The notes below the pieces were generated by a model. That model was not told the DNA's origin. It did no database searches and saw nothing but the letters and a program-made list of their open reading frames with translations. A stretch of DNA of 64,000 nucleotides from Flavobacterium psychrophilum. Its GTDB lineage: Bacteria > Bacteroidota > Bacteroidia > Flavobacteriales > Flavobacteriaceae. A program made the translations under genes and the position numbers. Positions 18,065 through 27,218 of the stretch are shown here, in pieces. Within the stretch, counting starts at the first letter, position 1. Each line of letters opens with the position of its first letter. Location of the stretch: contig CAMAWT010000001.1 in NCBI GenBank assembly GCA_945862065.1, positions 1 to 64,000 on the forward strand. The letters are read 5' to 3'.

Positions 18065-20284
18065 ATGACAGAAGTAGAAATTGATTTAGAAAAGAAAGCC
18101 ATTGCACGTGAATACAAAGAGTTACTTAGTATAAGTTACCAAACGCTCACACCAGAAGACAAACATTTAATTAGAAAAGCGTTTGATGTAGCTGTTGATG
18201 CCCATAAAGACCAAAAAAGAAAATCGGGAGAAGCTTACATTTTTCATCCAATTGGTGTTGCCAAAATCGTTGCATCCGAAATAGGACTTGGACCCACAAG
18301 TATTGCTGCAGCTTTAATGCACGATGTGGTTGAAGATACCGAAATAACTATTGAAGACATTGAAAAAATGTTTAATCCCAAAATTGCACAACTTGTTGCC
18401 GGATTAACCAAAATATCGCAAGTGCAAAAAGACTTAAATGTGTCTATGCAAGCCGAAAACTTCAGAAAAATGTTGTTAACGCTCAATGATGACGTTCGTG
18501 TTATTCTGATAAAAATTGCCGATAGATTGCACAATATGCAAACAATGGATTCAATGCCAGAATACAAGCAAATCAAAATAGCTTCTGAAACACTTTATAT
18601 TTATGCGCCCCTAGCCCACCGACTCGGTTTGTACAACATCAAAACAAAATTGGAAGACCTCGGACTTAAATATACCGAACCAAAAATATTCAATGAAATT
18701 GTAAGCAAAATAAAAGAAACCAAAGAGGAACAAGATGCGTACATCGCTTCGATATCAAATGTGTTGAAAGAATCATTACTTATAGAAGATGTCGATTTTA
18801 TAATTAAAGGTCGTCCAAAATCTATTTATTCCATCCGCCGAAAAATGGCGGCTCAAAATGTCACCTTCGATCAAGTCTATGACAAATTTGCCTTACGAAT
18901 TATTTATAAATCAAATTTACATGACGAAAAATTTCTAGCATGGAAAATTTATTCGGTCGTTACAAACCATTACAAACCAAGTCCCAGTCGTCTTAGAGAC
19001 TGGATTTCATCACCAAAATCTACAGGTTATGAAGCACTTCATATTACCGTAATGGGACCCAAAGGACGCTGGGTAGAAGTTCAAGTGCGAAGTGAACGAA
19101 TGGATGAAATTGCAGAAAAAGGATACGCAGCCCACTACAAATACAAACAAGGAGCTACCGAAGAAAGCGGAATGGATGTTTGGCTCAACTTATTAAAAGA
19201 AGCTCTCGAAAATTCGGAAACGAATGCAGTTGATTTTGTAGAAGATTTTAAAATGAATTTATATTCAAAAGAAATCTTTGTTTTTACACCAAAAGGTGAA
19301 ATTAAATCATTGCCAAAAGGCGCAACCACGTTGGATTTTGCTTTTTGTATTCATTCCGAAATCGGAATTAGAACTCGAGGTACAAGAGTGAACGGAAAAT
19401 TAGTGCAACTCAATCATGAATTAAAAAGTGGTGATCAAATAGAAATAATTACATCTGCCAATCAAAAACCAACGCTCCACTGGCTTGAATATGTTACCAC
19501 TTCAAGAGCAAAAACAAAAATTAAAAGTGTTTTAAACGAAGATACCAAAAAAATTGCCGAAGAAGGTAAAGAACTTCTTACTCGAAAATTAAAACACTTA
19601 AAAATTACTTTAAGTGAAAGTGTTGTAAATGAATTAGTGAATTTCTTTAAACTTAGAACCAGTTTAGATTTATTCTATCGTGTTGGCGCCGGAGCTATCG
19701 AAAATCAACAATTAAAAGATTTTGCAGCACAAAAAAACAATACATTAATTAACTTTTTTAAAAATAAAATCAAGCGAGGTGGTTCAACTTCTAATCACGA
19801 AATTAACAAACCTGAAATTACAAGCAACTACGATTTATTGGTATTTGGAAAAGAACAAGATCGATTGGATTATAAATTATCCACTTGTTGCAATCCAATT
19901 CCGGGTGATGAAGTATTCGGATTTGTAACGATTAGCGAAGGTATTAAAGTCCACAAAAAAGACTGTCCAAATGCAATTAGCTTGCAATCAAACTATGCCT
20001 ACCGTGTAATGCAAGCCAAATGGATCGACTCATCGCAACAAGAGTTTAAAGCAATTTTAAATATTACAGGTATGGATTCACTAGGGCTAACCAATGAGAT
20101 TACTAAAGTAATTTCAAACCAAATGAACGTAAATATTCAAAGTCTCAATTTGGAAGGAGAAGCCGGAATTTTTAATGGCAAAGTAACGGTGATTGTGAAG
20201 AATAATGTAATCCTTAAAAAATTAATCGAAAATATTAAAAAAATTGATGGGGTTGATAAAATAGCACGAGTTTACAACAAATAA
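18065..20284 (+). CDS. Bifunctional (p)ppGpp synthetase/hydrolase (RelA/SpoT)
   Basis: A 739-aa Rel protein. The hydrolase domain is intact, with the HD pair at residues 86-87 (AALMHDVVEDTE) and the later KIADRLHNM. The synthetase domain follows (GRPKSIYSIRRKM about 254-266, FALRIIY, STGYEALHITV, VEVQVRSERMDEIAEKGYAA), then a TGS domain (about 400-460, EIFVFTPKGEIKSLPKGATT), a helical region with conserved CC residues (STCCNPIPGDE) and a C-terminal ACT domain. It makes and degrades (p)ppGpp in the stringent response. It is a single gene; the Fur-family gene follows after 79 bases with its own promoter. Confidence 0.92.
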   Translation: MTEVEIDLEKKAIAREYKELLSISYQTLTPEDKHLIRKAFDVAVDAHKDQKRKSGEAYIFHPIGVAKIVASEIGLGPTSIAAALMHDVVEDTEITIEDIEKMFNPKIAQLVAGLTKISQVQKDLNVSMQAENFRKMLLTLNDDVRVILIKIADRLHNMQTMDSMPEYKQIKIASETLYIYAPLAHRLGLYNIKTKLEDLGLKYTEPKIFNEIVSKIKETKEEQDAYIASISNVLKESLLIEDVDFIIKGRPKSIYSIRRKMAAQNVTFDQVYDKFALRIIYKSNLHDEKFLAWKIYSVVTNHYKPSPSRLRDWISSPKSTGYEALHITVMGPKGRWVEVQVRSERMDEIAEKGYAAHYKYKQGATEESGMDVWLNLLKEALENSETNAVDFVEDFKMNLYSKEIFVFTPKGEIKSLPKGATTLDFAFCIHSEIGIRTRGTRVNGKLVQLNHELKSGDQIEIITSANQKPTLHWLEYVTTSRAKTKIKSVLNEDTKKIAEEGKELLTRKLKHLKITLSESVVNELVNFFKLRTSLDLFYRVGAGAIENQQLKDFAAQKNNTLINFFKNKIKRGGSTSNHEINKPEITSNYDLLVFGKEQDRLDYKLSTCCNPIPGDEVFGFVTISEGIKVHKKDCPNAISLQSNYAYRVMQAKWIDSSQQEFKAILNITGMDSLGLTNEITKVISNQMNVNIQSLNLEGEAGIFNGKVTVIVKNNVILKKLIENIKKIDGVDKIARVYNK

Positions 20285-20311
20285 CCGTTATTGACATTCC
20301 GTTTTAATAAC

Positions 20312-20333
20312 TTTTAAAACTTAAGTTTTAAAA
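20312..20333. promoter_or_regulatory. 22-base perfect palindrome upstream of the Fur-family gene
   Basis: A perfect AT-rich palindrome centred on ACTTAAGT, with outer arms TTTTAAA, lies 17-38 bases before the -7 box at 20350-20357. The position (over the -33 region) suits an operator, perhaps for autoregulation by the Fur-family protein. Its lack of GC pairs makes a terminator less likely. Low-complexity AT sequence could also give such a palindrome by chance. Confidence 0.4.
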
Positions 20334-20349
20334 CCTTAAACAAAAAAAT

Positions 20350-20357
20350 TATATTTG
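20350..20357 (+). promoter_or_regulatory. -7 box of the Fur-family gene
   Basis: TATATTTG is an exact TAnnTTTG match ending only 6 bases before the ATG at 20364. The transcript should therefore be leaderless or nearly so. It also rules out the TTG at 20355 as start. Confidence 0.6.
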
Positions 20358-20363
20358 CAACTT

Positions 20364-20819
20364 ATGACACTAATAGCAACTGATAACAATAAAAATCAAG
20401 ACACTGTAAAAAATGTGTTTACGATGTATCTTGAAACCAAAGGACATCGCAAGACTCCCGAACGTTTTGCAATTCTTCATGAAATATACAATTCAGAAGA
20501 ACATTTTGATATTGAAAATCTCTACATCAAAATGAAAAACAAAAATTACAGAGTGTCACGTGCTACCTTATATAACACTATCGAGTTATTGTTAGATTGC
20601 GGATTGGTTAGAAAACATCAATTTGGACAAAACCAAGCTCAATATGAAAAATCCTATTTTGACAAACAACATGATCACATCATAATCACCGATACAGGTG
20701 AAGTAATTGAATTTTGTGACCCAAGAATACAAACTATTAAGCAAACCATAGAAGATTTGTTTGGTGTAGAAATACACAATCATTCGCTCTATTTTTATGC
20801 AACAAAAAAACCAAATTAA
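20364..20819 (+). CDS. Fur-family transcriptional regulator
   Basis: A 151-aa protein with the Fur winged-helix domain ([56 protein letters not shown]) and a C-terminal dimerisation/metal domain ([28 protein letters not shown]). His residues of the regulatory metal site are present; the usual pair of CxxC motifs for structural zinc is absent, and I see only isolated Cys. It may be Fur, PerR or Zur; I cannot assign the metal. It is preceded by a TATATTTG box 6 bases from the start and by a perfect palindrome. purA follows after 52 bases. Confidence 0.85.
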   Translation: MTLIATDNNKNQDTVKNVFTMYLETKGHRKTPERFAILHEIYNSEEHFDIENLYIKMKNKNYRVSRATLYNTIELLLDCGLVRKHQFGQNQAQYEKSYFDKQHDHIIITDTGEVIEFCDPRIQTIKQTIEDLFGVEIHNHSLYFYATKKPN

Positions 20820-20871
20820 TCATCAATTATTAACTGCTCACTAGAGAAGTTTCACAACAAACAACAATAAA

Positions 20872-22143
20872 ATGACTGTAGATTTACTACTAGGATTACA
20901 ATGGGGAGACGAAGGCAAAGGAAAAATCGTTGACGTACTTACCTCAAAATATGATATCATTGCTCGTTTTCAAGGCGGACCAAATGCTGGTCATACCTTA
21001 GAATTTGACGGTATAAAACACGTTTTAAGAACGATTCCTTCTGGAATTTTTCATGATAACAATATCAATGTTATTGGTAACGGAGTGGTCATTGACCCTG
21101 TCGTTTTCAAATCAGAAATTGATGGCCTAGCCAAATTTAATTTAGACATCAAATCAAAATTAATCATTTCTAGAAAAGCACATTTAATTCTTCCTACTCA
21201 CCGTTTGCTCGATGCTGCTTCTGAAGCTTCAAAAGGTAAAGCAAAAATTGGATCTACTTTAAAAGGAATTGGCCCAACTTATATGGACAAAACAGGTAGA
21301 AACGGAATCCGTGTTGGAGATATCGAATTAGCTGATTTTAAAGAAAAATACCGTGCCTTGGCAAACAAACACGAAGAATTGATAAAGTTCTATGATGTTG
21401 ATATTCAATATGATTTACCCGAATTAGAAAAAGAATTTTTTGAATCTATCGAAGAATTAAAAAAATTAGATTTTATTGACAGCGAAGAATATTTGGCTCA
21501 AGCTCAAAAAGCAGGAAAATCAATACTTTGCGAAGGAGCTCAAGGTTCGTTGTTAGATGTTGATTTTGGAACATATCCATTTGTAACCTCCTCAAATACA
21601 ACGGCAGCTGGTGCTTGCACAGGTTTAGGAATTGCACCCAACAAAATCAAAGAAGTATATGGAATTTTCAAAGCATACACCACGCGTGTTGGTTCTGGTC
21701 CGTTTCCTACCGAAGATTTTGGATCAGATGGAGATTTAATGGCAAGCGTTGGAAACGAATTTGGAAGCGTTACCGGTAGAAAAAGACGTTGCGGTTGGTT
21801 GGATTTAGTTGCACTTAAATATGCCATACAAGTCAATGGGGTAACCCAACTAATGATGATGAAAGGCGATGTGTTATCTGGTTTTGAAACCTTAAAAGTG
21901 TGTACATCATACAATTACAAAGGAACAACCATTCAACATTTACCTTATAATATTGAAGAAGAAAATGTAACTCCTGTTTACACTGAATTCAAAGGTTGGA
22001 AAGCCGATTTAACTGGAATGTCGACCTATGACGAACTTCCAATTGAATTAAAACAATACATTGAATTTATCGAAAAAGAAGTCGAAGTTTCTATCAAAAT
22101 TGTTTCTGTAGGTCCAGACAGAAAACAAACGATATTGAAATAA
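20872..22143 (+). CDS. purA: Adenylosuccinate synthetase
   Basis: A 423-aa enzyme of normal family length. It has the P-loop GDEGKGK (residues 12-18), GGPNAGHTL (35-43), GNGVVIDP, STLKGIGPTYMDKTGRNGIR and GVTQLMMMKGDVLSGFETL. It joins IMP and aspartate using GTP, the first committed step to AMP, in the cytoplasm. It lies 52 bases after the Fur-family gene and may be read from the same promoter; I see no separate -7 box. A bidirectional terminator follows 2 bases after the stop. Confidence 0.95.
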   Translation: MTVDLLLGLQWGDEGKGKIVDVLTSKYDIIARFQGGPNAGHTLEFDGIKHVLRTIPSGIFHDNNINVIGNGVVIDPVVFKSEIDGLAKFNLDIKSKLIISRKAHLILPTHRLLDAASEASKGKAKIGSTLKGIGPTYMDKTGRNGIRVGDIELADFKEKYRALANKHEELIKFYDVDIQYDLPELEKEFFESIEELKKLDFIDSEEYLAQAQKAGKSILCEGAQGSLLDVDFGTYPFVTSSNTTAAGACTGLGIAPNKIKEVYGIFKAYTTRVGSGPFPTEDFGSDGDLMASVGNEFGSVTGRKRRCGWLDLVALKYAIQVNGVTQLMMMKGDVLSGFETLKVCTSYNYKGTTIQHLPYNIEEENVTPVYTEFKGWKADLTGMSTYDELPIELKQYIEFIEKEVEVSIKIVSVGPDRKQTILK

Positions 22144-22144
22144 T

Positions 22145-22175
22145 AAAAAGGGATTTGCAGTGTAAATCCCTTTTT
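22145..22175. terminator. Bidirectional terminator between purA and the amylase gene
   Basis: AAAAAGGGATTT (22145-22156) pairs perfectly with AAATCCCTTTTT (22164-22175) around a 7-base loop; the T/A tracts serve both converging genes. Confidence 0.8.
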
Positions 22176-22177
22176 AA

Positions 22178-24037
22178 TTAAAGTTTATAAACAAACGATT
22201 CGCTTGGCTTAATAATAACTTTTACAGTTCCCAATCCGTTTAGTACATTTAATTCGTTTTTTGAGAAATATAACTGATCAATTATGGGATAATTTCCATC
22301 ATTTAAGTTCCAAATTTTAATTAATTCGGCAGTAATGGTAACATCAAACGTTGCTGGTTTATCTGATGAAAAATTGGATATAACCAATAAACGCTCTTTG
22401 GCATCCCAACGCACAAAGGAATAGATGGCATCGTTGTATCCATTTGTTTTTGATTGATTGGAATGAATTTCCATAAAATTTCCCATCAAAGCGGTACTTT
22501 TTAAACTAAAATTCAATAATCGTTTGTAAAAATCACGCAATTCTTTTTCTTTTTGGGTTAGCTGACCTCCATCAAATTTTCCGTTATTCATCCAACGTTG
22601 GTGGTTGGGTACGCCGATGTAATCAAAAATGGAAGTCCGAGTTGGTTTGCCAAAACCCGCATTTTCGTTACCTGCCTCTCCTACTTCTTGACCAAAATAG
22701 ACCATTGTTGGCGAGGAACTAATAGTTGTTGAAACCACCATCAAAGGTTTTCCGTTTTCGCCACTTTTTGCAAAATCGGCACTTGCCAATCGTTGTTCGT
22801 CGTGATTGTCTAGAAAATGCAACATGTGGTGTTCAATATCTGCCAAACCGTATTGAATAGCTGAAATGCCATCTGTTGAAGACTTTCCTTTGACCACATC
22901 TTTCAATTTATCATACAACTCGACTTTATCATACAAATAATCCATTTTTCCGTAGTTAATATAATTTCTGTATTCCTTCGGATTATAGACTTCTGCCAAT
23001 AAAAAGGCATTCGGATTTTTCATTTTAATATTCGAATTCAAATAACTCCAAAATTCATACGGAACCATTTCTGCCATGTCAAATCGAAAACCGTCAACGC
23101 CTTTATCCAACCAATAAAGTGCAATATCTCTGAATTTAATCCAAGAATTTGGAACGTTTTTATTTTTCCAAAATGAATAATGCTCTGCTATCGATTTATT
23201 GTAATAGGAAGCAGGTAATTCGTCAAAATCTTTGGTGCCATCGGGGCGGATTCCGTAATTAATTTTGACTGTTTCATACCAATCTCCGCTGTTTGGTTGT
23301 GCCAATCTGGATCCGTTTCCTGTCCATTTAGCTGGGTTTTCATCAAAAAAATCATCAATTAGTGGATTTTTTTCACCGTTTAATGGTTGATAATTTTCTG
23401 ACAAAGGCACTTTAAAGGATTGATTTGGAATATAATAGAAATTATTATTTCTGTCATACTCAACTGAAGTATTGTCATCAGCACCAAAATCTCGCACGCC
23501 ATTTGGATTTGACTTACCTTCATAACGTCGTGCAACATGATTGGGTACAATGTCTATAAGTAACTGCAAGCCGTTTTTGTGCGTTCGGGTTATCAAAGCT
23601 TCAAATTCTTGTAATCTTTTGGCTAGATCAACTGCCAAATCTGGATTGACATTATAATAATCTTTTACAGCATAGGGCGAACCTGCACGTCCTTTTACAA
23701 CTTCTGGATCGTCGTTTGAAATGCCATATTTTGTATAATCATTGACCAAAGCATGATACGGCACGCCGGTGTACCAAATATGTGTAACTCCCAATTTTTT
23801 TATTTCAATTAAAGCTTTATCCGTAAAATCGTTGAACTTCCCTACTCCATTATCTGCAATGGTTCCCCAAAATTTATTGGTGGTGTTTTTATTTCCAAAT
23901 AATCGCGTAAAAACTTGATAAACTACTTTTTTTTGAGGTTGACTAACTTGTATGGAAACCTCATTTTTTGAATTTGTTTTTTGAGAATAAGCTATGCAAG
24001 TAAATGATAAAATGAGTAGAAAAAAAATCTTTTTCAA
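22178..24037 (-). CDS. Exported GH13 alpha-amylase-family hydrolase
   Basis: A 619-aa protein with a signal peptide (cleavage near SYSQ, residue 18-19) and a complete GH13 barrel: DIVPNH (162-167), GFRFD with the nucleophile Asp320, AEVYNP with the acid/base Glu349 and FLDNHDEQ (409-414) with the third carboxylate. A C-terminal beta domain (about 515-619) follows. It should cleave alpha-glucans in the periplasm or outside the cell. There is no susC/susD pair beside it. A -7 box at 24083-24076 fits its start. Whether it is an endo-amylase or a smaller maltodextrin hydrolase cannot be told. Confidence 0.85.
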   Translation of the reverse strand: MKKIFFLLILSFTCIAYSQKTNSKNEVSIQVSQPQKKVVYQVFTRLFGNKNTTNKFWGTIADNGVGKFNDFTDKALIEIKKLGVTHIWYTGVPYHALVNDYTKYGISNDDPEVVKGRAGSPYAVKDYYNVNPDLAVDLAKRLQEFEALITRTHKNGLQLLIDIVPNHVARRYEGKSNPNGVRDFGADDNTSVEYDRNNNFYYIPNQSFKVPLSENYQPLNGEKNPLIDDFFDENPAKWTGNGSRLAQPNSGDWYETVKINYGIRPDGTKDFDELPASYYNKSIAEHYSFWKNKNVPNSWIKFRDIALYWLDKGVDGFRFDMAEMVPYEFWSYLNSNIKMKNPNAFLLAEVYNPKEYRNYINYGKMDYLYDKVELYDKLKDVVKGKSSTDGISAIQYGLADIEHHMLHFLDNHDEQRLASADFAKSGENGKPLMVVSTTISSSPTMVYFGQEVGEAGNENAGFGKPTRTSIFDYIGVPNHQRWMNNGKFDGGQLTQKEKELRDFYKRLLNFSLKSTALMGNFMEIHSNQSKTNGYNDAIYSFVRWDAKERLLVISNFSSDKPATFDVTITAELIKIWNLNDGNYPIIDQLYFSKNELNVLNGLGTVKVIIKPSESFVYKL

Positions 24038-24075
24038 AGGAACAATTTTTAAATGAAAACAAATGTAATAGATTT

Positions 24076-24083
24076 CAAATATA
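24076..24083 (-). promoter_or_regulatory. -7 box of the GH13 gene
   Basis: TATATTTG on the minus strand, 39 bases ahead of the start codon, fits TAnnTTTG. Confidence 0.45.
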
Positions 24084-24133
24084 ATTCAAACATAAAAAAA
24101 TCTTAATTACTATGGTTGCTGGTGCTAATTTCA

Positions 24134-24141
24134 TATTTTTG
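24134..24141 (+). promoter_or_regulatory. -7 box of the OstA-like gene
   Basis: TATTTTTG fits TAnnTTTG and lies 17 bases before the TTG start at 24159, diverging from the GH13 promoter. Confidence 0.5.
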
Positions 24142-24158
24142 CGTCAAAATATATTTTC

Positions 24159-25778
24159 TTGAAAAAAATAATCTACCTTATTATAGTATTGTTTCAACTG
24201 ACAATTGTTTTTGGTCAGAAAACAAATAAAATTATTATTGAAAATTCAGATTTTCAAGACATTAACGAATATGAAATGCCAGGCGCGGTTTTGCTAACAG
24301 GCAATGTGCGTGCTTTACACGACGGAATAGTAATGACCTGCAACAAAGCTTATTTTTTTAAAAACGAAAATTACTTAAAAGCTTTTGGAAATGTTCAAAT
24401 GGTTCAAGGTGACACGCTGTACTTGAATGGAAAATATGCTGAATATAATGGAAATATCAAACACGCATACGCCACCGGAAATGTAAGCCTTCGTTCGCCA
24501 GAAATGTCACTTGTTACCGATACTATAAATTTTGATAGAATTTCTCAAGAAGCCTATTACAAATCTTACGGAACGATTACCAATAGAGAGAATACGCTCA
24601 AAAGCAAATCGGGAAGGTATTATGTGCCGCAGAAAAAATACCAATTTTTGACCGAAGTAGTACTTACAAATCCCAAGTATGTAATTAAATCAAATCACCT
24701 TGATTATTATACCAATTCAGGACATTCCTATCTCGTTGGACCTTCAACTATTACTGGTAAAGAAGATTATATTTATACCGAAAATGGTTTTTATAACACC
24801 AAAAAAAATACGGGACATTTTCTTAAAAAATCGTACATAAAATACAAAGACCGACTCATTGAAGGAGATAGTTTGTATTTTGATCGAACAAAAGAATTTG
24901 CGTCTGCCTCACGAAATGTTAAAATTACCGATACAATAAACAAAGGAATTGTGAAAGGGCATTATGGTGAATTTTACAAAAAACAAGATTCGCTTTTCAT
25001 GACAAAAAGAGCTTCTGTTCGCTACTTGATGGAAAAAGATTCCATGTTTATTCACGCCAAACGACTTGTAATTACAGGTAAATCAGATGATAGAACCATT
25101 AGAGGATATAACAATGTGCGGTTTTTTAAAACCGATTTAAGCGGCAAGTGTGACTCCATTCATTCCAATCAAAAAGCAGCTCTTACAAAGTTAATAAAAC
25201 AACCCGTTCTTTGGAATTTTGAAAACCAAATGACTGGTGACATCATGCATTTAATCGGAAATAATGATACTCAAAAACTGGACTCTTTAAAAGTACTCAA
25301 CAACGCATTTATCATATCCAAAGATACAGTTGGCACCGGATTTAATCAGGTGAAAGGGCAAAACCTCTATGGAAAATTTAAAGACAATAAACTCTATGAA
25401 GTGGATATCGTAAAAAATGCTGAAGTCATTTATTTTCTTCAGAATGATGAAAATGAGTTAATCGGTATTAATAAAAATGTCAGCAGCAGCATCAATATGG
25501 AGTTGAATGAAAATGACATAGAAACAATTACTTTTTTTAATAATGTTTCGGGCGAAATTTATCCAGAAAAAGAATTACCCGAAAATGCTCGAAAACTTAG
25601 AGGCTTTATCTGGAGAGGCGATGAACGAATTTTGAACAAGGAAGACATTTTTCCGCCAGAAGAAAATGAGATTGATACTAAAATGCAAGCCGAAAAGAAA
25701 GCAAACAAAGCAAAAGATGACCAACCCATGAAAGTTAGAAAAGAAACTTTGAATTACGATAAAAAGAAAAAAAAATAA
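24159..25778 (+). CDS. LptA/OstA-like LPS transport protein
   Basis: A 539-aa exported protein with a TTG start that gives a normal signal peptide (KKIIYLIIVLFQLTIVFGQ). The N-terminal half has the repeated short beta-strand pattern of the OstA/LptA jelly roll (MPGAVLLTGNVRALHDGIVM, YLKAFGNVQMVQGDTLYLNG, HAYATGNVSLRSPEM), continued by a second OstA-like part. The C-terminus is charged and Lys-rich (KADKKANKAKDD-like). LptA-type proteins bridge the periplasm for lipopolysaccharide between inner and outer membrane. This form is about three times as long as proteobacterial LptA. An aminotransferase gene follows after 11 bases and is probably co-transcribed. Confidence 0.75.
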   Translation: MKKIIYLIIVLFQLTIVFGQKTNKIIIENSDFQDINEYEMPGAVLLTGNVRALHDGIVMTCNKAYFFKNENYLKAFGNVQMVQGDTLYLNGKYAEYNGNIKHAYATGNVSLRSPEMSLVTDTINFDRISQEAYYKSYGTITNRENTLKSKSGRYYVPQKKYQFLTEVVLTNPKYVIKSNHLDYYTNSGHSYLVGPSTITGKEDYIYTENGFYNTKKNTGHFLKKSYIKYKDRLIEGDSLYFDRTKEFASASRNVKITDTINKGIVKGHYGEFYKKQDSLFMTKRASVRYLMEKDSMFIHAKRLVITGKSDDRTIRGYNNVRFFKTDLSGKCDSIHSNQKAALTKLIKQPVLWNFENQMTGDIMHLIGNNDTQKLDSLKVLNNAFIISKDTVGTGFNQVKGQNLYGKFKDNKLYEVDIVKNAEVIYFLQNDENELIGINKNVSSSINMELNENDIETITFFNNVSGEIYPEKELPENARKLRGFIWRGDERILNKEDIFPPEENEIDTKMQAEKKANKAKDDQPMKVRKETLNYDKKKKK

Positions 25779-25789
25779 TTGCGAAATAA

Positions 25790-26983
25790 ATGAACGCTGA
25801 TTTTCTAAAATACCAAGCACAAACAACTCCTTATCCTCTCGGTATGGAAGTTTCGCATGCTATCGGTTCATACATTTACGATACCAATAACAAAAGCTAT
25901 CTCGATTTTGTTGCTGGGGTATCTGCTTGTTCCTTAGGACATCAACACCCACGAGTGAATCAAGCCATTAAAGACCAACTTGACAAATATTCGCACGTTA
26001 TGGTTTATGGCGAATATTCGCAAAGCCCAGCTGTACAATACTGCAAATTATTGGTGAATCATTTACCTAAAGAGCTCAACAAAGTGTATTTAGTGAACTC
26101 AGGTACAGAAGCTTGCGAAGGCGCACTTAAATTAGTTCGACGCGTTACAGGCAGAAGCCAACTTATTTCTTGTCACAACGCATACCATGGAAACACTATG
26201 GGTTCCATGAGCGTGATGGGGTTTGAAGAGCGCAAACAAATTTTCAGACCATTGATTCCCGATGTGGATTTTATCACTTTCAATAACGAAGCTGATATTG
26301 AAAAAATTACCACCAAAACAGCCGGTATAATTCTCGAAAGTATCCAAGGTGGCGCGGGATTTATCCAACCCGAAAACGGCTTTTTAACCAAAGTTAAAAA
26401 ACGTTGTGAAGAAGTTGGAGCGCTTATGATTATTGACGAAATCCAACCAGGTTTTGGTAGAACAGGCAAATTATTCGGTTTCGAAAATTATAATGTTATT
26501 CCAGATGTGGTCATCATTGGCAAAGGAATGGCTGGTGGTATGCCTGTTGGCGGATTCATCGCTCATGAAAAACACATGGATTTATTGAGCCACGATCCAA
26601 AATTAGGACACATCACTACTTTCGGCGGGCATCCTGTCATTGCGGCCGCTTGTTTAGCCACTTTACAGGAAATTATTGAGCAAGATTATGCAGCAAAATC
26701 ACTTGAAAAAGAGGCGCTTTTCAGAAAATTATTAGTCCACCCACTCATTAAAGAAATCCGCGGAAAAGGACTCATGCTTGCTGCAATTACCGAGTCTGAA
26801 GACATCACAACCCAAATAATTTTGAAATGTCAAGATAAAGGACTCATCCTTTTTTGGTTGTTATTTGAAGGGAAAGCCGTCAGAATTACGCCACCTTTAA
26901 CCATTTCAGAAGCAGAAATTGAAGTCGGATGCCACATCATGTTATCTGTAATGAATGAAATAGTAAAACAACAGTTGCAATAA
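25790..26983 (+). CDS. Class III PLP aminotransferase
   Basis: A 397-aa enzyme of the acetylornithine/4-aminobutyrate aminotransferase family. It shows NSGTEACEGALKLVRRVTG (103-121), SCHNAYHGNTMGS (127-139), IIDEIQPGFGRTG (214-226, PLP-ring Asp216) and the Schiff-base Lys245 in IIGKGMAGGMPVGG. The amino donor and acceptor are not evident, and it is not in an arginine or lysine operon; the generic label aspartate aminotransferase family is as far as I would go. It lies 11 bases after the OstA-like gene, and a palindromic repeat element starts 3 bases after its stop. Confidence 0.85.
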   Translation: MNADFLKYQAQTTPYPLGMEVSHAIGSYIYDTNNKSYLDFVAGVSACSLGHQHPRVNQAIKDQLDKYSHVMVYGEYSQSPAVQYCKLLVNHLPKELNKVYLVNSGTEACEGALKLVRRVTGRSQLISCHNAYHGNTMGSMSVMGFEERKQIFRPLIPDVDFITFNNEADIEKITTKTAGIILESIQGGAGFIQPENGFLTKVKKRCEEVGALMIIDEIQPGFGRTGKLFGFENYNVIPDVVIIGKGMAGGMPVGGFIAHEKHMDLLSHDPKLGHITTFGGHPVIAAACLATLQEIIEQDYAAKSLEKEALFRKLLVHPLIKEIRGKGLMLAAITESEDITTQIILKCQDKGLILFWLLFEGKAVRITPPLTISEAEIEVGCHIMLSVMNEIVKQQLQ

Positions 26984-26986
26984 TTT

Positions 26987-27083
26987 GGGTGTGCCCCTAC
27001 GGGTCGCGCTTTTCGTTGCAAGTCCTCGCAACCCTCCGCTGCGCTTCAGGTTGCTGTGGGCTTTCCAATTCAATCGCTCACAC
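26987..27083. repeat. Palindromic repeat element P2
   Basis: A GC-richer island in AT-rich DNA, bounded by GGGTGTG and CACAC. The core hairpin is GCAACC (27028-27033) against GGTTGC (27049-27054); CCC-ctac-GGG forms a small stem at the left end. Its arms (CGCTTTTCGTTGCAAGTCC and GGGCTTTCCAATTCAATCGC) parallel those of P1. It directly follows the aminotransferase stop. Confidence 0.65.
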
Positions 27084-27183
27084 AGAATATCTTAAAAAAG
27101 ACAACCAATTCATATAAGAAAAATGTTAATTAAATTGTTAAAAACAAATCAATAAAAGAAAATGAATTGGAACAAAATAAAAG

Positions 27184-27191
27184 TATCTTTA
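27184..27191 (+). promoter_or_regulatory. Possible -7 box of the TPR/aroE operon
   Basis: TATCTTTA is a near match to TAnnTTTG, 25 bases before the ATG at 27217. Confidence 0.35.
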
Positions 27192-27203
27192 TAATGATTA
27201 AAA

Positions 27204-27218
27204 ATACTATAATAGTAT
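27204..27218. promoter_or_regulatory. 7-1-7 palindrome over a start codon
   Basis: ATACTAT-A-ATAGTAT is a perfect 7-1-7 inverted repeat whose last two bases are the first two of the TPR gene's ATG (27217). It sits just downstream of the expected transcription start and could bind a regulator or form a small RNA stem that masks the start codon. Confidence 0.35.

Noticed and set aside
22178..24037. Polysaccharide utilisation locus around the GH13 gene
   Set aside because: No SusC/SusD pair, regulator or further glycoside hydrolase is adjacent; neighbours are purA and an OstA-like gene.
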